Shown here: positions 53,232 through 64,000 of the stretch, one piece after another
How positions within the stretch are numbered: position 1 is the stretch's first letter
Layout: every line of letters starts with the position of its first letter
Assembly (NCBI GenBank): GCA_024195265.1
Contig: JAJLRJ010000001.1
Coordinates: 10,118,585 to 10,182,584 of the forward strand
From: Dendrophyllia cribrosa
Lineage: Eukaryota > Cnidaria > Anthozoa > Scleractinia > Dendrophylliidae
Direction: 5' to 3'
DNA length: 64,000 nt
Translations under genes and position numbers: made by a program
The notes under the pieces: generated by a model
What the model was told of the DNA's origin: nothing
Database searches by the model: none
Seen by the model: only the letters and a program-made list of their open reading frames with translations

Positions 53232-53925
53232 CGGACTCCCATATAAAAATTACAAGGGGTGATCGTCGTACCTTTTATCTCAGCTCTTTTTAAATATTGT
53301 AACCGTTTGTTTCCATCTTCAATTAGTCTTCTTAGCCCCTGTTGAAGGTTAGTTTTGTCTAACCGAAATATTGGGCAATATTAAAAGAAACCGTACAAAC
53401 TCATCTGTCTCATCAGCCTTGCATGTTAAAGTTTTTTTATTTAGTTCATTGCTGATCCTGATCTGCACAAAGATCCAGCTGTACATTTTGCTACTGTTTG
53501 TCCAAGTGGTCCTGGCATCATGGTTACAGAAGTTATTGGAATCACCGTTTAAGGGTTAAAAATCGTGGTTTGGTACCGCCAGGGGTGTTTGAATCGAAGA
53601 TGACCACCGTCAACGTTATTCTCATACCTTTTAGCCCAAGCTAGGAAAATATAGACAAACTCGCACTGCAAGGAATCACACTACACCATCGGAACGGCCA
53701 TTACCTTACGCATGCGCACAACTATATCACCCGGGAAGTTGCAGTTATAGTTTGTCTAAAAGAAAATGCTGGTAGGAACAACTTTTCAAAAGATTATTCC
53801 TTTTAAGGGTAAAAATTAATGTGACACCCCCAAAACGCCAGGTTTATGGTACTTTTTAGGGGTTCCTTACAAAATGTCCGACGATCACCTTCATCAATTT
53901 TATATGGAATCCCCCGGGGGCGCTT
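53232..53925. repeat. TIR element with TCCCATATAAAAA ends, copy 2
   Basis: The left end is ggactcccatataaaaatta with gatcgtcgtacc. The right end carries ccgacgatcac and ttttatatggaatccccc. It shares internal words with 17929-18230. A hammerhead-like core lies inside at 53339-53381. Confidence 0.65.
53339..53381 (+). ncRNA. Hammerhead-like core with complete helices II and III
   Basis: CTGTTGA (one change from CUGANGA), helix II GGTTAG/CTAACC, GAAA, and helix III ATATTG/CAATAT closed by two G. Helix I was not found. Architecture is close to 18742-18788. Confidence 0.35.
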
Positions 53926-54510
53926 TATTAGATCTTCTATAAATCCTACGTACTCCAGCAGCATTGCATGATTGTGACTACTTCTCCGTCTTTTCTAGTT
54001 TTGTCAGCTGTTTAAAAAGCTGCCTTCTGGTAAATTCATTGTTGACGTGTGGTATTGCACATAAAGTGTGGTAGGAAACTCTTATCAGCTTATAGTGTGG
54101 TTTACCTTACGCAATATCCTGATAAGCGAGCAGGCGTGCGTGACTTAGCAGTGCGAAATTTAAAACAACAATGTTTTTTCCGTCTCTTTGGTTTCCCTGA
54201 CATCAAAAAAACAACCGTTTAATATGATGCAAGTTTATCATTTCTAAATTTTTGTGTTCATGATAAATGTGAAATAGGGAAAAAGTTACAATTACACATT
54301 ACCTCTATGAATTTTGCTATTATGGTTCGTTAAAAACTTATGGTAGAAATTTGCTTCTGGGAACGTTTGGTGAAAGACATACAAAGGTTCTTAACCAATG
54401 AAAGCAGTGGAATCGATGATTTTCGACAAAAGAAAGATAAAATAAAATACACACTGCGGTTATAAACATAACAAAACAACGCATGTTGTAAAAAAAACTT
54501 TTATTAATGA

Positions 54511-54690
54511 CTTGACGTTTCGTATGCTTCAACATACATCTTCAGAAATTACGGTTGGATATGTTGTAGTTAATTTTCTATCTCAGTTAATTTTTGTTTT
54601 TCCTTTGTTTTAAATTTATTAGCATATATTACCAAACAAAAAAACAATGGAAAAACAAAAATTAACTGAGATAAAAAATTAACTACAACA
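54511..54690 (-). mobile_element. Penelope-type tail with hammerhead-like core and inverted repeat
   Basis: On the minus strand CTGAAGA (from 54545), helix GTATG/CATAC and GAAACGTCAAG (to 54511) form a good hammerhead core. Beside it lies an inverted repeat of about 45-bp arms (54563-54690, gttgtagttaattttctatc mirrored). No reverse transcriptase is left. Penelope-like elements are known to carry such ribozymes. Confidence 0.5.
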
Positions 54691-54699
54691 GATACAATA

Positions 54700-56900
54700 C
54701 AATAAAATTTAAATGCTATGGAGAAAGACTGGAACCTAATTTAAAAGAAATGACAATAGTGAAAAAATGATAACATACAGACCTATCTTAAAGTCTGCTA
54801 GAAAATATAAACATATATGCAAGGCTAGTAAAGAAAAAGTTTCTCACTAACTACATTTTCATTTAAAGCTGGTTTTAAATCCTTAATCAATAATGTCTCC
54901 TTGATTCTACAATGGATATTCGATCGCCCAGTTTGTACTAAGCAACATTTGAATGAATTTTTTATGTAATGTAATTATCTTATATTTTACTTTTCTATTA
55001 ACTCTGTACAGTTTATATTTTTAGGCTAAATATTTTATTTTTTATTTTTATTGTAACAGGACCCCATTGATAACAGTGGGTTTTTTTTGCACTGATGGGT
55101 TATCCTGATGAAAAAAATTTAAAAAAAAAGAAAAAAAAGAATTTCAAAATGATCCCATTTAATGTTGTGGCCCGTTGAAGTCATATGATCTGCAAAGAAG
55201 GATACTTCTGAACTTTACGCATGTGCATTCCGGCGTGAAGTGACCAAGCCGTGAAGATGTTTCTTTCCCATAAGTCCATTGCATTCCAAATGTTGGTTGA
55301 ATAGTTGGGTCTGAAAATAAGCCAGTGAAAACGAACCATCCAAAACGAGTTATAACTTGTCTTTCCTGCTTTCAACTGATCTTTCTTTACCACTTGAAAG
55401 AACACACGAGCGTATCAGTTTGTGCTTGAGCAAGCCTGGACGTTTATTTTTAAAGCGGAGTGTAAACGAATGAATATACAGATCAACTTACGAAAGCTTA
55501 GACTATACCAAAGCTAAAAAAGGCAGATTTAATGAACACCGACGCACCAAACAACAACAGCCGACACTCTAATAATACTCCTCTCCTAATCTCACTGCCA
55601 ACGCGACGACATGTCGCCAATGAAAACTATTTTTTCTAATCGAAACTCAATACGTATACTAAGGCCAGATAAGCTTTTCTAATTCCAAAAGCCAGATCAC
55701 TTGAACCTTCCGAGAAGCTGAAGAAGCATAACTTGTTTTTGTTGTCTTACTTTTCAACTGTCAATCATTGTGTTATTCGATTATTGCGCAAAATTGTGAC
55801 CTACAACACGTATACCCGTATGTATGAAGAAAGCTGGTTTGGCCCGAGCCGGCCGTACGATAGTACTCATTCAGTTAAACTTCTCTCGTTTTACAGTTAA
55901 TTTTCACTTATTAAGCCGATTAGATCGTTTGTTCGATCCAACGTGTACACCAGCAGGTCTGATTGTCGTTCATGGTTGCTTGCGTCCGTCGATATTTCGT
56001 TATCATTGCACTGACCAAGGCCACTAACTGGTAACTAAGTATTTTGAGTTCTTGTGGTCTTACGGATGACCATATTTCGTCACAGCACTTGTTTGTTTGT
56101 TTTGTTACATGAATATTTCGTCACTGAATATTGATCAGTCATGCACTTTGGTGCTAAGTTTGGAGGAATATTTTCTTCTTTCAAATCTTAAAAAAACTCT
56201 TTTCAGTTTCTAATTGAGAGTTTATCAGCATAAAAATCGAGCAATTTCCGTGTTTACTTTCTAACCGTAATAACACCGTACGATGTTTCGTCATGACTAC
56301 CAAATATTTTTATTCGTTCCTCAAAACACAAAATTTTTACCCTGTCATTGAATATGTCAGTTTGAACAATAGGGGGTGAAACAGCAAGACACTGGGAACG
56401 ACTGATGTTTAAAAGGAAATTTAAATAATATATTTATAAGTGCGGCCCTGTTTATCTGTGAACTGACCGCAGTACGGCCCATACCTTCCGTTCAGGTTTG
56501 TTTTTATTAAGGCATGTATCAATTTAAGGTTCTGCCAACTTTTATGACGATTAGTAATCCGGGTTCTCCAGCAAGTTTAAAAACTTTGAGTATCTCTCAG
56601 GAGTTTGGAATAGTGATTATGTAAACACGCATTCAGGGAATCAGTCATCCGCGATTAGCTTCGGACAAATATCTGATCAAGTTCATCATGTATGTCAGTT
56701 TTTCGGCTTCTTTACCGCCAAATCCTAAAACAAACATCATAATAGATCAGGAACCTTTTTAATGAGCGAGGCTCCTCATGCATTCCACAAAAGAAGTTCA
56801 TGCATGGCTCAGTCGGCAGAGACGATTACTGTCTCCCTACATTTCTTTTCCCGGAAACCTTATGCATATTTATGCACGCCAGGCTCATGGCGGAAGAAAG
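54700..56900. other. Spacer between the two prominin genes, distal part
   Basis: Includes a probable retroelement 3' tail at 55050-55140 (accccattgataacagtggg, gggttatcctgatgaa, A-rich end). No gene recognised; short frames are uninformative. Confidence 0.45.
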
Positions 56901-56908
56901 TTCACTTA

Positions 56909-57054
56909 TAGGTGGTTTGCAACCAATCTCTAGAGACATAGATAACAATAGTGAAACGAACAAATGCTGGTGGACGAACAAAAGGAGCTAATGAGAGGAC
57001 TATTGTTTATGTCCACCAGCATGGCGGCGATGACGTAACGTGAAAACCACCTAT
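56909..57054. repeat. MITE with ataggtggttt ends
   Basis: The left end ataggtggtttgca and right end gaaaaccacctat pair, and inner words atgctggtggac and gtccaccagcat also pair. Non-coding. Confidence 0.65.
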
Positions 57055-58387
57055 TCAGTTTTTTTAAACCCTGTCTGAGTTAGGTGAAACCAATTCAATT
57101 CGATTTGTTCGACAGACGGGTGAGTTTGCATTACTGTTTGCAAATTACTGTTATCAACGAATTTAAAACTGTACGGCAGAGACAAAAGACTCTCTGGTAC
57201 AGCCTTCTGAAATACGTAAGATTCTACTCATTGCAATCCACTTGAAATATTGGACCGGTTATCTAAATTTTGTTTTCTTTTGTTCATTTCCCCGCATCTG
57301 CCCTACATAACGATGACATTAAGTTCAGCCCACATTTAATTTTTAACAAATTCGTTTCAAATCTAGTTCCTGATGTAGCTCGTGGGTTTGTCGCCGACTC
57401 ATCGCTGTGGTATTCGGGAAAACATAGTATATTCTTTATCTTGTCATCTGTGACTTAATATAGTGCAATTATCTTAATATAGTGCAATTATAAAGTTTAC
57501 ATTAGTTCTTCATGTAGATCTGGAGAGACTACAGATTCCACATATTTTTTCTTCATTGCAGTGTAGGTTTTTTCTTTATGCTACAGTATATATTGTTAAT
57601 ATAATTTCAGACATAGAAAACATAAATACGGTTTGAACATGAGCTCTTGGGATTGAACCACAGCTAAAGTGAGATATGGGAGGTACTCCGAGGAACAAGA
57701 TTAGAGATATTTTTTCTTATTTATTTTCTGGCTTGATGTGAAGTTTTTTGCCTTCGATCCAAAAAAAAAAAATCAATCAAACTGAGTACCAAATTTAATT
57801 GATTCATCGCGATATCAATACAATGTCTTTTTAATTTTAATTTTGTTACCATGGGAACTGAATGAAAAGCCACATCAAGGAAAGAAAATAAAAGAAATCT
57901 AATTGAAGGAGTGACGTACACGTGTGACGTGATCTTAGACACTTATTGAGAATATTCAAATGAATCAGTCGGTTCATTTCACAGTTTGAACCGATGTAAG
58001 TGCAAATTTAGATACATTTCCTGCACTTTTGAGCCGAGATATTAGTTAGCTTCGCTTTAATACCCAGTGATTATGAACATTTTGTGTTTTGCAGAGTGGA
58101 GAAGCTGTCGCGTGAATTATAGCTAAAAGTTGGTCCGAAGGGCATCGATTCGGACGTGCTGAATATAAATCCGCTCTTCGGAATTTCGTCGCGGAAGAAG
58201 TTTTTGGATATTACGTTGTTCCCCCGGTTTTTTTACTGTACTGGACTAAGTCAAGTTGAAGTTGAAGTTAAATTTGTGCAAAAGGAACGTCTTGTACAGT
58301 TGGATTTGGTTACCAAATAAATCAACCAACCAATAAATCAACATCGCTGGTTTCAACATTGCCGTTGAATTTGTATAAAGGTCATAC

Positions 58388-58622
58388 ATGGCTTCGACTG
58401 CGCTTACAATATCTATTTTATTTTTATTAATCTGCTTTGTGACTTACGGGAGCTGTGGAGAGCCGAAGGAAAATAATGGAACGGTTGACTGGAATGACGA
58501 TTTTTCCGACAAGGGCAACGAAGGATCTAACCTCGAAACAGAATACGATGCGAAAGGACTCCAACCCTGGTACGATTTCGCAAACTCTTTTATTTCAACA
58601 GTGCTCAACAAAAACCCTTACG
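58388..58622 (+). CDS. First coding exon of a second prominin (partial gene)
   Basis: The frame starts MASTALTISILFLLICFVTY, a clear signal peptide cleaved near GSCG. It ends FANSFISTVLNKNPYG at a strong donor g|gtaagt. Like exon 1 of the minus-strand prominin it is exactly 235 nt, leaves in phase 1, starts MAS, has a W about 18-20 residues before the end, and ends PYG. The middle is acidic (DWNDDFSDKGNEG). This pattern supports a paralogous prominin transcribed away from the first. No exon 2 was recognised before 64000, so the rest is probably beyond the window; a dead copy is also possible. Confidence 0.7.
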
Positions 58623-59705
58623 GTAAGTCCTTAAATGATTTCTTATTAAATGATTCACAGTTTTAAAACAGCGTTTTATAAATTCTGTGAGAGGTGGTCA
58701 TGGTGAAGGCAAAACGCCAGCGTTATTAGTGTCTTTCTAGTACAGTGTGTTATCGAGCAAGCCTTCTCGCAAGTCGATACCACTTATGTTCTGACAAGAC
58801 GGCGATCTGCTTGTAGCCATGCCAAGTTTCTTGCCATGGCGTCGGCGATGTTAGATACGTCGCATTCATTATTTATAGCTTGTTGAATGTTTCTAGGATC
58901 GTACATGCCTTTTGCTCAATTTCTTACGCTTACATGTAAGCTTAAGCTTATGAAGCCATAAGTAAACATGACCCGGTTTATATTGGTGCAATAATCTTAA
59001 CGACGACCTGCTATTTTTTGTTTTTCGTTGCGATGTGATGTGATGAGTAAAAGCTTGTATATTTCTATGCTTCATAATGTGTAATACGCGTTACAGCACT
59101 CCAACTGTTAGAAATGTTTTAATTTAAAAGAGGTATTCACGTTTTGTTGTTTGTGTGGTTATAATATTTCTACCTTTCGTACTTTCGTGATGAATACAGC
59201 ACTCTGCTGGTAATTATATTAGGCTTCATTTCATGATCACTCTTTTCGTTTCTCGTACATATCAGCTTAAGTTTAGGTCTTTGTTGTATTGTAAGCGTAA
59301 ATGCTTCGTCTTTTACTTTCATACGCTACTCAATTTTCCGGTTAAAAGTTTCGGAAAATCGTTTTGAAATTTAAAATTAAGTTCAAAAAATAAAATGATT
59401 CCTAAAATAAAATAAGTATAAGCTTAAATAAAATAAGTTTAAAATACTTTGGTCTTTAGTAAGGGACTAAGCTTTTTCAAAACCTGTTTATAACAAGTTG
59501 AGGTTACGTAGGAAGGACTATGGGAATAAAACAATGAATAAGTCATCTCAGAAATAACAGTGGGTGTAAGGTTTCCGAATAGCCCCATACATCGATATTA
59601 ATATAATTTTACGATTTTGCCCATTGTTTTGGCTTTTGTTTCAGTTTTAAGTTCGGTATGCATAACTAATGTATGGGCTTAAACGGAACTCTTTCCTATG
59701 ATATA
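58623..59705 (+). other. Presumed intron 1 of the second prominin, first part
   Basis: AT-rich, no recognised exon or repeat. One 130-nt open stretch after tttctag (58741 onward) has no prominin similarity. Confidence 0.45.
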
Positions 59706-59709
59706 TTTA

Positions 59710-60643
59710 ACAAATAGATTCCATTTTGCCATGTGTCTGTTCAGTTATAGACCCGGCGTAGCTAATCGAACAAAATCGAATGGAATTTTAATCAAACTCA
59801 TGATCAATTAACCATGAAGTCATTAGTCATTTGCTGTAGTCAATAAAGTCTTGAATTTTCTCATTTGGTGGTTTTTGACTTTATTTAAAACAAAATACAG
59901 ATACAGTATATTAATCTCAAATGAATTTAAATCATCAAACCTGCCTTCGAATTTCGTTTCAGTCCGTTTTCAGGTCTTTTGAATCCAAAATGATAATCAC
60001 GTACAGTACCCGGGAGTATGCCCTACGAAATAGGCACTGAAAAATAGGAAGATATTACAAAGGCTGTTTTAAGATGCAGAATTTGCTTTTTCGTACAGCG
60101 CAGTGAAGCCCAACGAACGTTTTCAGGTTGTTATTATTACTGTTGACAGTTTGGTTTGCTCAATAATTAAAAGCACGACAACATTTTGTGTCTGATAGGA
60201 TGGTTTTGTAGCTGTACCAGAATTCGCGCTCAATTCCCGGGTCAATTGCATCCAATCTCCTAATTGCCGATCCGACAGTCGAACGTGTTTCAGTGGATTC
60301 TGTTCAATTGTGTTCGATTTCCAAACCCAATCATACACAATCCACTGGATTGAGTTCGATTGGGTTCGATTAAGTTCGATTAGTTCGTTAATCGAACTCA
60401 CAGAAAATTTCCTTGTTCGATTATGTTCGATTACCGAATCAATCGAACTCAATCCATGGATTGAGTTAGATTAAGTTCGATTGAGTTTGATTACCGAACA
60501 TTCGATTAGCTACGCTGGGTATAGATCACAGATGACGTCAAAATGTGGTAAGAACAAAAAAGTGTCACTGATGTTTTTACCACATTTTGATGTCTTATGT
60601 AATCTATAACTGAACAGACACACAGCAAAATGGAATCTATTTG
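59710..60643. repeat. MITE split by a second, nested TIR element
   Basis: The outer ends aacaaatagattccattttg...ttcagttatag (left) and their mirror at 60602-60643 belong to one short hairpin element. Removing 59751-60520 and one ATAG restores it. The right remainder (60521-60643) also has the inner pair gacgtcaaaatgtggtaa/ttaccacattttgatgtc. Confidence 0.75.
59751..60520. mobile_element. Nested TIR element with gttcgatt array and ATAG target duplication
   Basis: The 20-bp TIRs are acccggcgtagctaatcgaa (left) and ttcgattagctacgctgggt (right), with one mismatch. ATAG flanks both sides (59747-59750, 60521-60524). The right part (60290-60500) is an imperfect array of gttcgattgagttcgatta-like words. 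No transposase, so non-autonomous. Confidence 0.8.
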
Positions 60644-61085
60644 TTTTATACAATGAACAGAAGAGTAAAAAGAGTAAAATTACGAACTTGCCTCGTAGCG
60701 CTCGACTGTTCGAAGATTTGTTCCAGTTTACATTGTAGGTATTTTTTAAGTCACCAAAAATACTTTTCATCTTGGTTTCTTCTTTTTCTTGTTTGTAAAC
60801 AGCTCCTGCTAAACATTTTTTGAGGCTTTCACTTGCTCAATCCAGAATAATCTTGCAAACATTTTTAAAACTGTGCGCCATGTTGGACAAAACAAAGCAA
60901 ACAATTTTTTTATGGCGTTAGCCGTGCATCTGTACTCTGATAGATCATACATGTAGGCAACGACCAATCACAGAGCGTGTAGTATTCAGTTTATTGTATA
61001 AAATACCTTTACACGTTACCTTGTATGGATGTAGATGTCTGTTTGCAATTTATTATACAATGTACATTGTACATGCATTTCAGCC

Positions 61086-61357
61086 TAAGGGCCAGTGTTT
61101 ACGTGCATCTCAGTATCTGGTCATTTTTTGTTGTTGCTGTTTACATAGTTTTATCCCTTGTCCTAAGCAATGGGATTATATCATCCTGGGATTAAATGCA
61201 ATAATTCCTGGGATGAACATTCTAGGTAAACACTGTTTACACCAAAATAGAGTTTGTCTTCGACTTGGGTGGGATGACTTTCATGATGAAGCCACTCATG
61301 TCAATGGAAATGTTTTCATCCTGGGATAAAACTCATCTCAGCATAAACCAGCCCTTA
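61086..61357. repeat. TIR element with taagggc ends
   Basis: The left end taagggccagtgttta and right end taaaccagccctta pair imperfectly. Inner tcctgggat words are repeated. Non-coding. Confidence 0.5.
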
Positions 61358-61408
61358 TTTTGTACAACATAGCTAGGTCATTATCACTAACGTCATTGTT
61401 ATCACTAT

Positions 61409-61648
61409 AGAGCTGCTTTCAATTGTCCAGTGTCGAAAAACCAAAACTAACTAATCAGAACTCAAGTCAAATATATGTTGCTGGCGCCATGTGCAGGAAA
61501 ACAGGTGTGAGCAAGTTACGATTAGTTTTGGATGATATTGGTGGATAAAGTGGCGCAAGATTTTTTAGCTAATCACAAACCATAGCAATGCAAAACCAAT
61601 TGAAAGCAATTGCAAAATTACTTTTGACAATCAATTGAAAACAGCTCT
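61409..61648. repeat. TIR element with agagctg ends
   Basis: The left end agagctgctttcaattg and right end caattgaaaacagctct pair. Inner words ccaaaactaactaatcagaa and gctaatcacaaa suggest a further weak pairing. Non-coding. Confidence 0.6.
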
Positions 61649-62639
61649 GACTAATACGATTATTGTCCATCAACAAAACTTTAGGCCTGGCCACACATGC
61701 ATTTTTAATAATTTAGTTTGCCGACAATGTGGCAAAATATTTTTGTGTTGCATACTTGTGAGCATTTTCACCCATCCCTACTACGTGTACGTGCAATTTC
61801 ACCTATTGCATACCTATTGCCACACTAAAATGCATTTTGAAACCCTCCAGTTTCACCCATTCACACTAGAAGTAATGCATTTTCAAGTCTCCACTTTTGA
61901 AACTTTTTTTGAAAAAGTCTCCATTTTTATCAGCTAGAGTTTTGCGACCCTTTTAGTGCAATTCATTTTCTGTTTGGTGGTTGTATTGCGATAATCTGCA
62001 GAACTTTGTGAATCTTCAGTTGGAAAAAAATGACATTAAAAGTTTATGTGCTATACTTAGGACCGTAGGATCACTTTTGATCAATAAATGTGATATTGTG
62101 TTTTAAAGTATCAAGGTTAATCACACAAACTGTGCTTTAAAAGCAGCATTTTTTTGGGAGACATGACTTCAAAAAGATCTATTTTTATAACATAAACTAA
62201 GTACATGTAATCAGCAATTAATAATAATTACATTTCATTCAACATGAAGTAGGTTAATAGCACACATTAACTTATGGTGTGTGGAAACCTACCAGGGTTA
62301 AACACGAGCACAGCAATGCTGTGAAGCAGTTGTTTAATGACTAAAAACAGCAACAACAATGAACCAAAACACGAGAGCACCAAATGGATGGTTGCAACCA
62401 AACAGTGAAATAGGGATTTTATTCTTGTTACCTTCCCTCCCATTTGATTCATTCAAGTTCCCTTTAAATATAATTTCTCCTTGTTATTGTAGGGCCACAG
62501 CCATCTTTAATTTGCTATGTGAAATCTACCGGGGTAGGAAGAATATACAAAATTACTTCAGTGGGACTGATGTAAATGACATCATCAGTTCAATTTTTTT
62601 ATGGCAGCAACATACTGTATGTCATATTGTGTCATATGT

Positions 62640-62893
62640 CAATCATTAACTTGGAGAGATCATGTAGACAAAATTGCTAAGAAAACCTCTGGAGGGATTG
62701 GCGTTCTGAGACGTGTAAGGCATCTCATACCTTATCATACATTAATTATGATGTACTACTCCCTTGTACTACCATATTTCGATTATTGTAGTATAGTGTG
62801 GGGGAGTTGTGGGAAAGGGATGTGTAACAGACTCCAGACCCTCCAAAACAGAGCTGCTAGGGTGATAACCTCCTCTAACTACGGACAGTACTA
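62640..62893 (+). pseudogene. LINE reverse-transcriptase fragment
   Basis: The frame encodes LTWRDHVDKIAKKTSGGIGV, then LRRVRHLIP, LPYFDYCSIVWGSCGKGM and LQTLQNRAARVITSSNYGQ before a stop. It aligns by eye with the same part of the LINE in the satellite (SWSKHVDEISKK..., LQNRAARVIT). Both ends are missing, so it is a dead fragment of a related CR1/Jockey-type element. Confidence 0.8.
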
Positions 62894-62895
62894 AA

Positions 62896-62962
62896 CCACG
62901 AAACACCAAAACGAAACAGCGAAACACCGAAACGAAACACCGAAACAGCGAAACAGCTATTT
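62896..62962. repeat. Short gaaacaccgaaac minisatellite
   Basis: Imperfect copies of cgaaacacc and cgaaacag directly after the LINE fragment. Confidence 0.7.
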
Positions 62963-63127
62963 TCTCCTTCCGGTTTTTCTGAAACAGTGTTTTTTCAAGT
63001 GATTGAAATTCCTTGAAGTATATTAATTATTCGTATTTAATTTTCGCAACCGAGTGCTTCAGACTTTTGGAAGCGAGTTTTCACATTTCGCCAGCGAGTT
63101 TATTATTCCCACTAGGGGTGTGCGGAA

Positions 63128-63226
63128 AACTCAGACCCGGAAAACCCAGACCTCAGACCTCAGACCTGGCAGAAAACTCAGACCCAGCAGAAAACTCAGA
63201 CCCAGTAGAAAACTCAGACCCCTCGA
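63128..63226. repeat. Minisatellite of actcagaccc words
   Basis: Imperfect units of agaaaactcagacccagc (18 bp), with shorter cagacct units before them. The open frames with PAENSD repeats are by-products. Confidence 0.75.
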
Positions 63227-63779
63227 AATTACAAAATAAATAAACTTCACTCATGATCAATTTTAGTCACCTCGCGTAAAATGTTTTATTGTCACGCAAT
63301 CACCCCAGGAGATCGCTTTATAGAATACAGCGAGATGTTTATCTTGCCCGGTTCATCGCTGTCGATCAAACAGGGAAAAACTATAAACACGGTTTAAAAT
63401 AGCAGTCGACACTTCGATCACTTTTCACTGAAAAAAATGGAAAAAAAAGTCGCGAAAATGTTAGTCAAATTAAGTCAGTTTTGTATACATTCATAGTTAT
63501 TTATAGGTGCTAGACAAAACGGATTTCCCGTGTTTGCGAGTGTAGAAGCGCTCAGAGTTGCATATTTTACGCTTGAGCAAACACCTGAAGAGCGCGCCGC
63601 ATTCAGGAATCGCAACAAAACATTAATTTAGATGAAGATTCAGAGGCGGATATTATTTTAGCAGTTCAAAGCATGCGATGTGTCCAACAGTTAGCTTTTT
63701 AATATTATTTCAAGGTTTTTAGTAAGAAAGTTAAATTTTATTCCAGGGAGAATTTGGTCACGAGGCAGGTACAAAAGTC

Positions 63780-63864
63780 GGAACGGATCAACTCGGATCG
63801 GATCGGACCGGATCCAGTCCGGGTCGGATCAACTCGGATCGACCCCGGATCGACTCGAATCATA
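63780..63864. repeat. cggatc-rich short repeat
   Basis: Runs of cggatcaactcggatcgga-like words, about 85 bp. No further structure seen. Confidence 0.6.
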
Positions 63865-64000
63865 AAAAAGTGAAATGAGAAAAAATAAAAAAATTTACCC
63901 AATTGTAGGTTAAAATTCCTCTCAGAAATAGGTCAAATCAAGTAAGCTTTGCAACGTTTAGAGCTCCGTGGCGTTCTCTGTTCTCCGTGACGTTCACCCA

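Noticed and set aside
58741..58880. 130-nt open stretch after tttctag as exon 2 of the second prominin
   Set aside because: It has no similarity to exon 2 of the first prominin and no phase-0 donor at a fitting place.
62492..62590. Possible second-prominin exon after ttgtag (ATAIFNLLCEIYRG...)
   Set aside because: The frame that looks coding would need a phase-2 acceptor, but exon 1 leaves in phase 1; it abuts a LINE fragment and lacks prominin words.
63507..63631. 41-codon open stretch (GARQNGFPVFASVEALRV...)
   Set aside because: No family recognised and no donor; it sits among short repeats.

Overview
The window is a piece of a eukaryotic, almost certainly animal, nuclear genome. Genes are split by GT-AG introns, the DNA is AT-rich, and introns and spacers are crowded with inverted-repeat (MITE-like) elements, decayed LINEs and a large satellite. 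The mix of gene families and repeat styles fits a cnidarian, most likely a reef-building coral. That placement is my inference; no species can be read from the sequence.

Layout. 116-3980 (+): a compact two-exon two-pore-domain potassium (K2P) channel gene. 3981-11070: spacer with inverted repeats, one tRNA-Val(AAC) gene on the minus strand (7679-7751) and two weak exon-like segments. 11071-49533 (-): one large gene for a prominin (CD133-type five-span membrane glycoprotein). I could chain 24 coding exons with matching phases into a 901-residue protein, plus an alternative penultimate exon (12132-12230) that gives a different C-terminal tail. 49534-58387: an 8.9 kb spacer. 58388-58622 (+): the first coding exon of a second prominin, pointing away from the first. 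Its exon length (235 nt) and splice phase are identical to those of the first gene. The rest of it lies beyond the window or was not recognised. 58623-64000: its first intron or flanking DNA, full of repeats.

The 13 kb intron 14 of the first prominin holds a 10 kb tandem satellite (about 300 copies of a 28-bp unit, grading into a 15-bp unit at one edge). A 5'-truncated LINE reverse transcriptase is inserted in it, and a second decayed LINE lies beside it. Intron 7 holds three TIR or fold-back elements in a row, including a PIF/Harbinger remnant that keeps part of its transposase and a fold-back whose one arm has expanded to 23 copies of a heptamer. Several repeats carry hammerhead-ribozyme-like cores, as known from Penelope-like retroelements.

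Functionally, the two prominin genes probably arose by local duplication with inversion and may share a promoter region. The K2P channel appears unrelated. Nothing here is prokaryotic or viral, and I see no operon-like system. The most unusual items are the intronic satellite with its higher-order repeats, the two fold-back elements with one-sided heptamer expansion, the near-perfect 276-bp palindrome, and the alternative prominin tail whose stop codon sits 2 nt before a splice donor.
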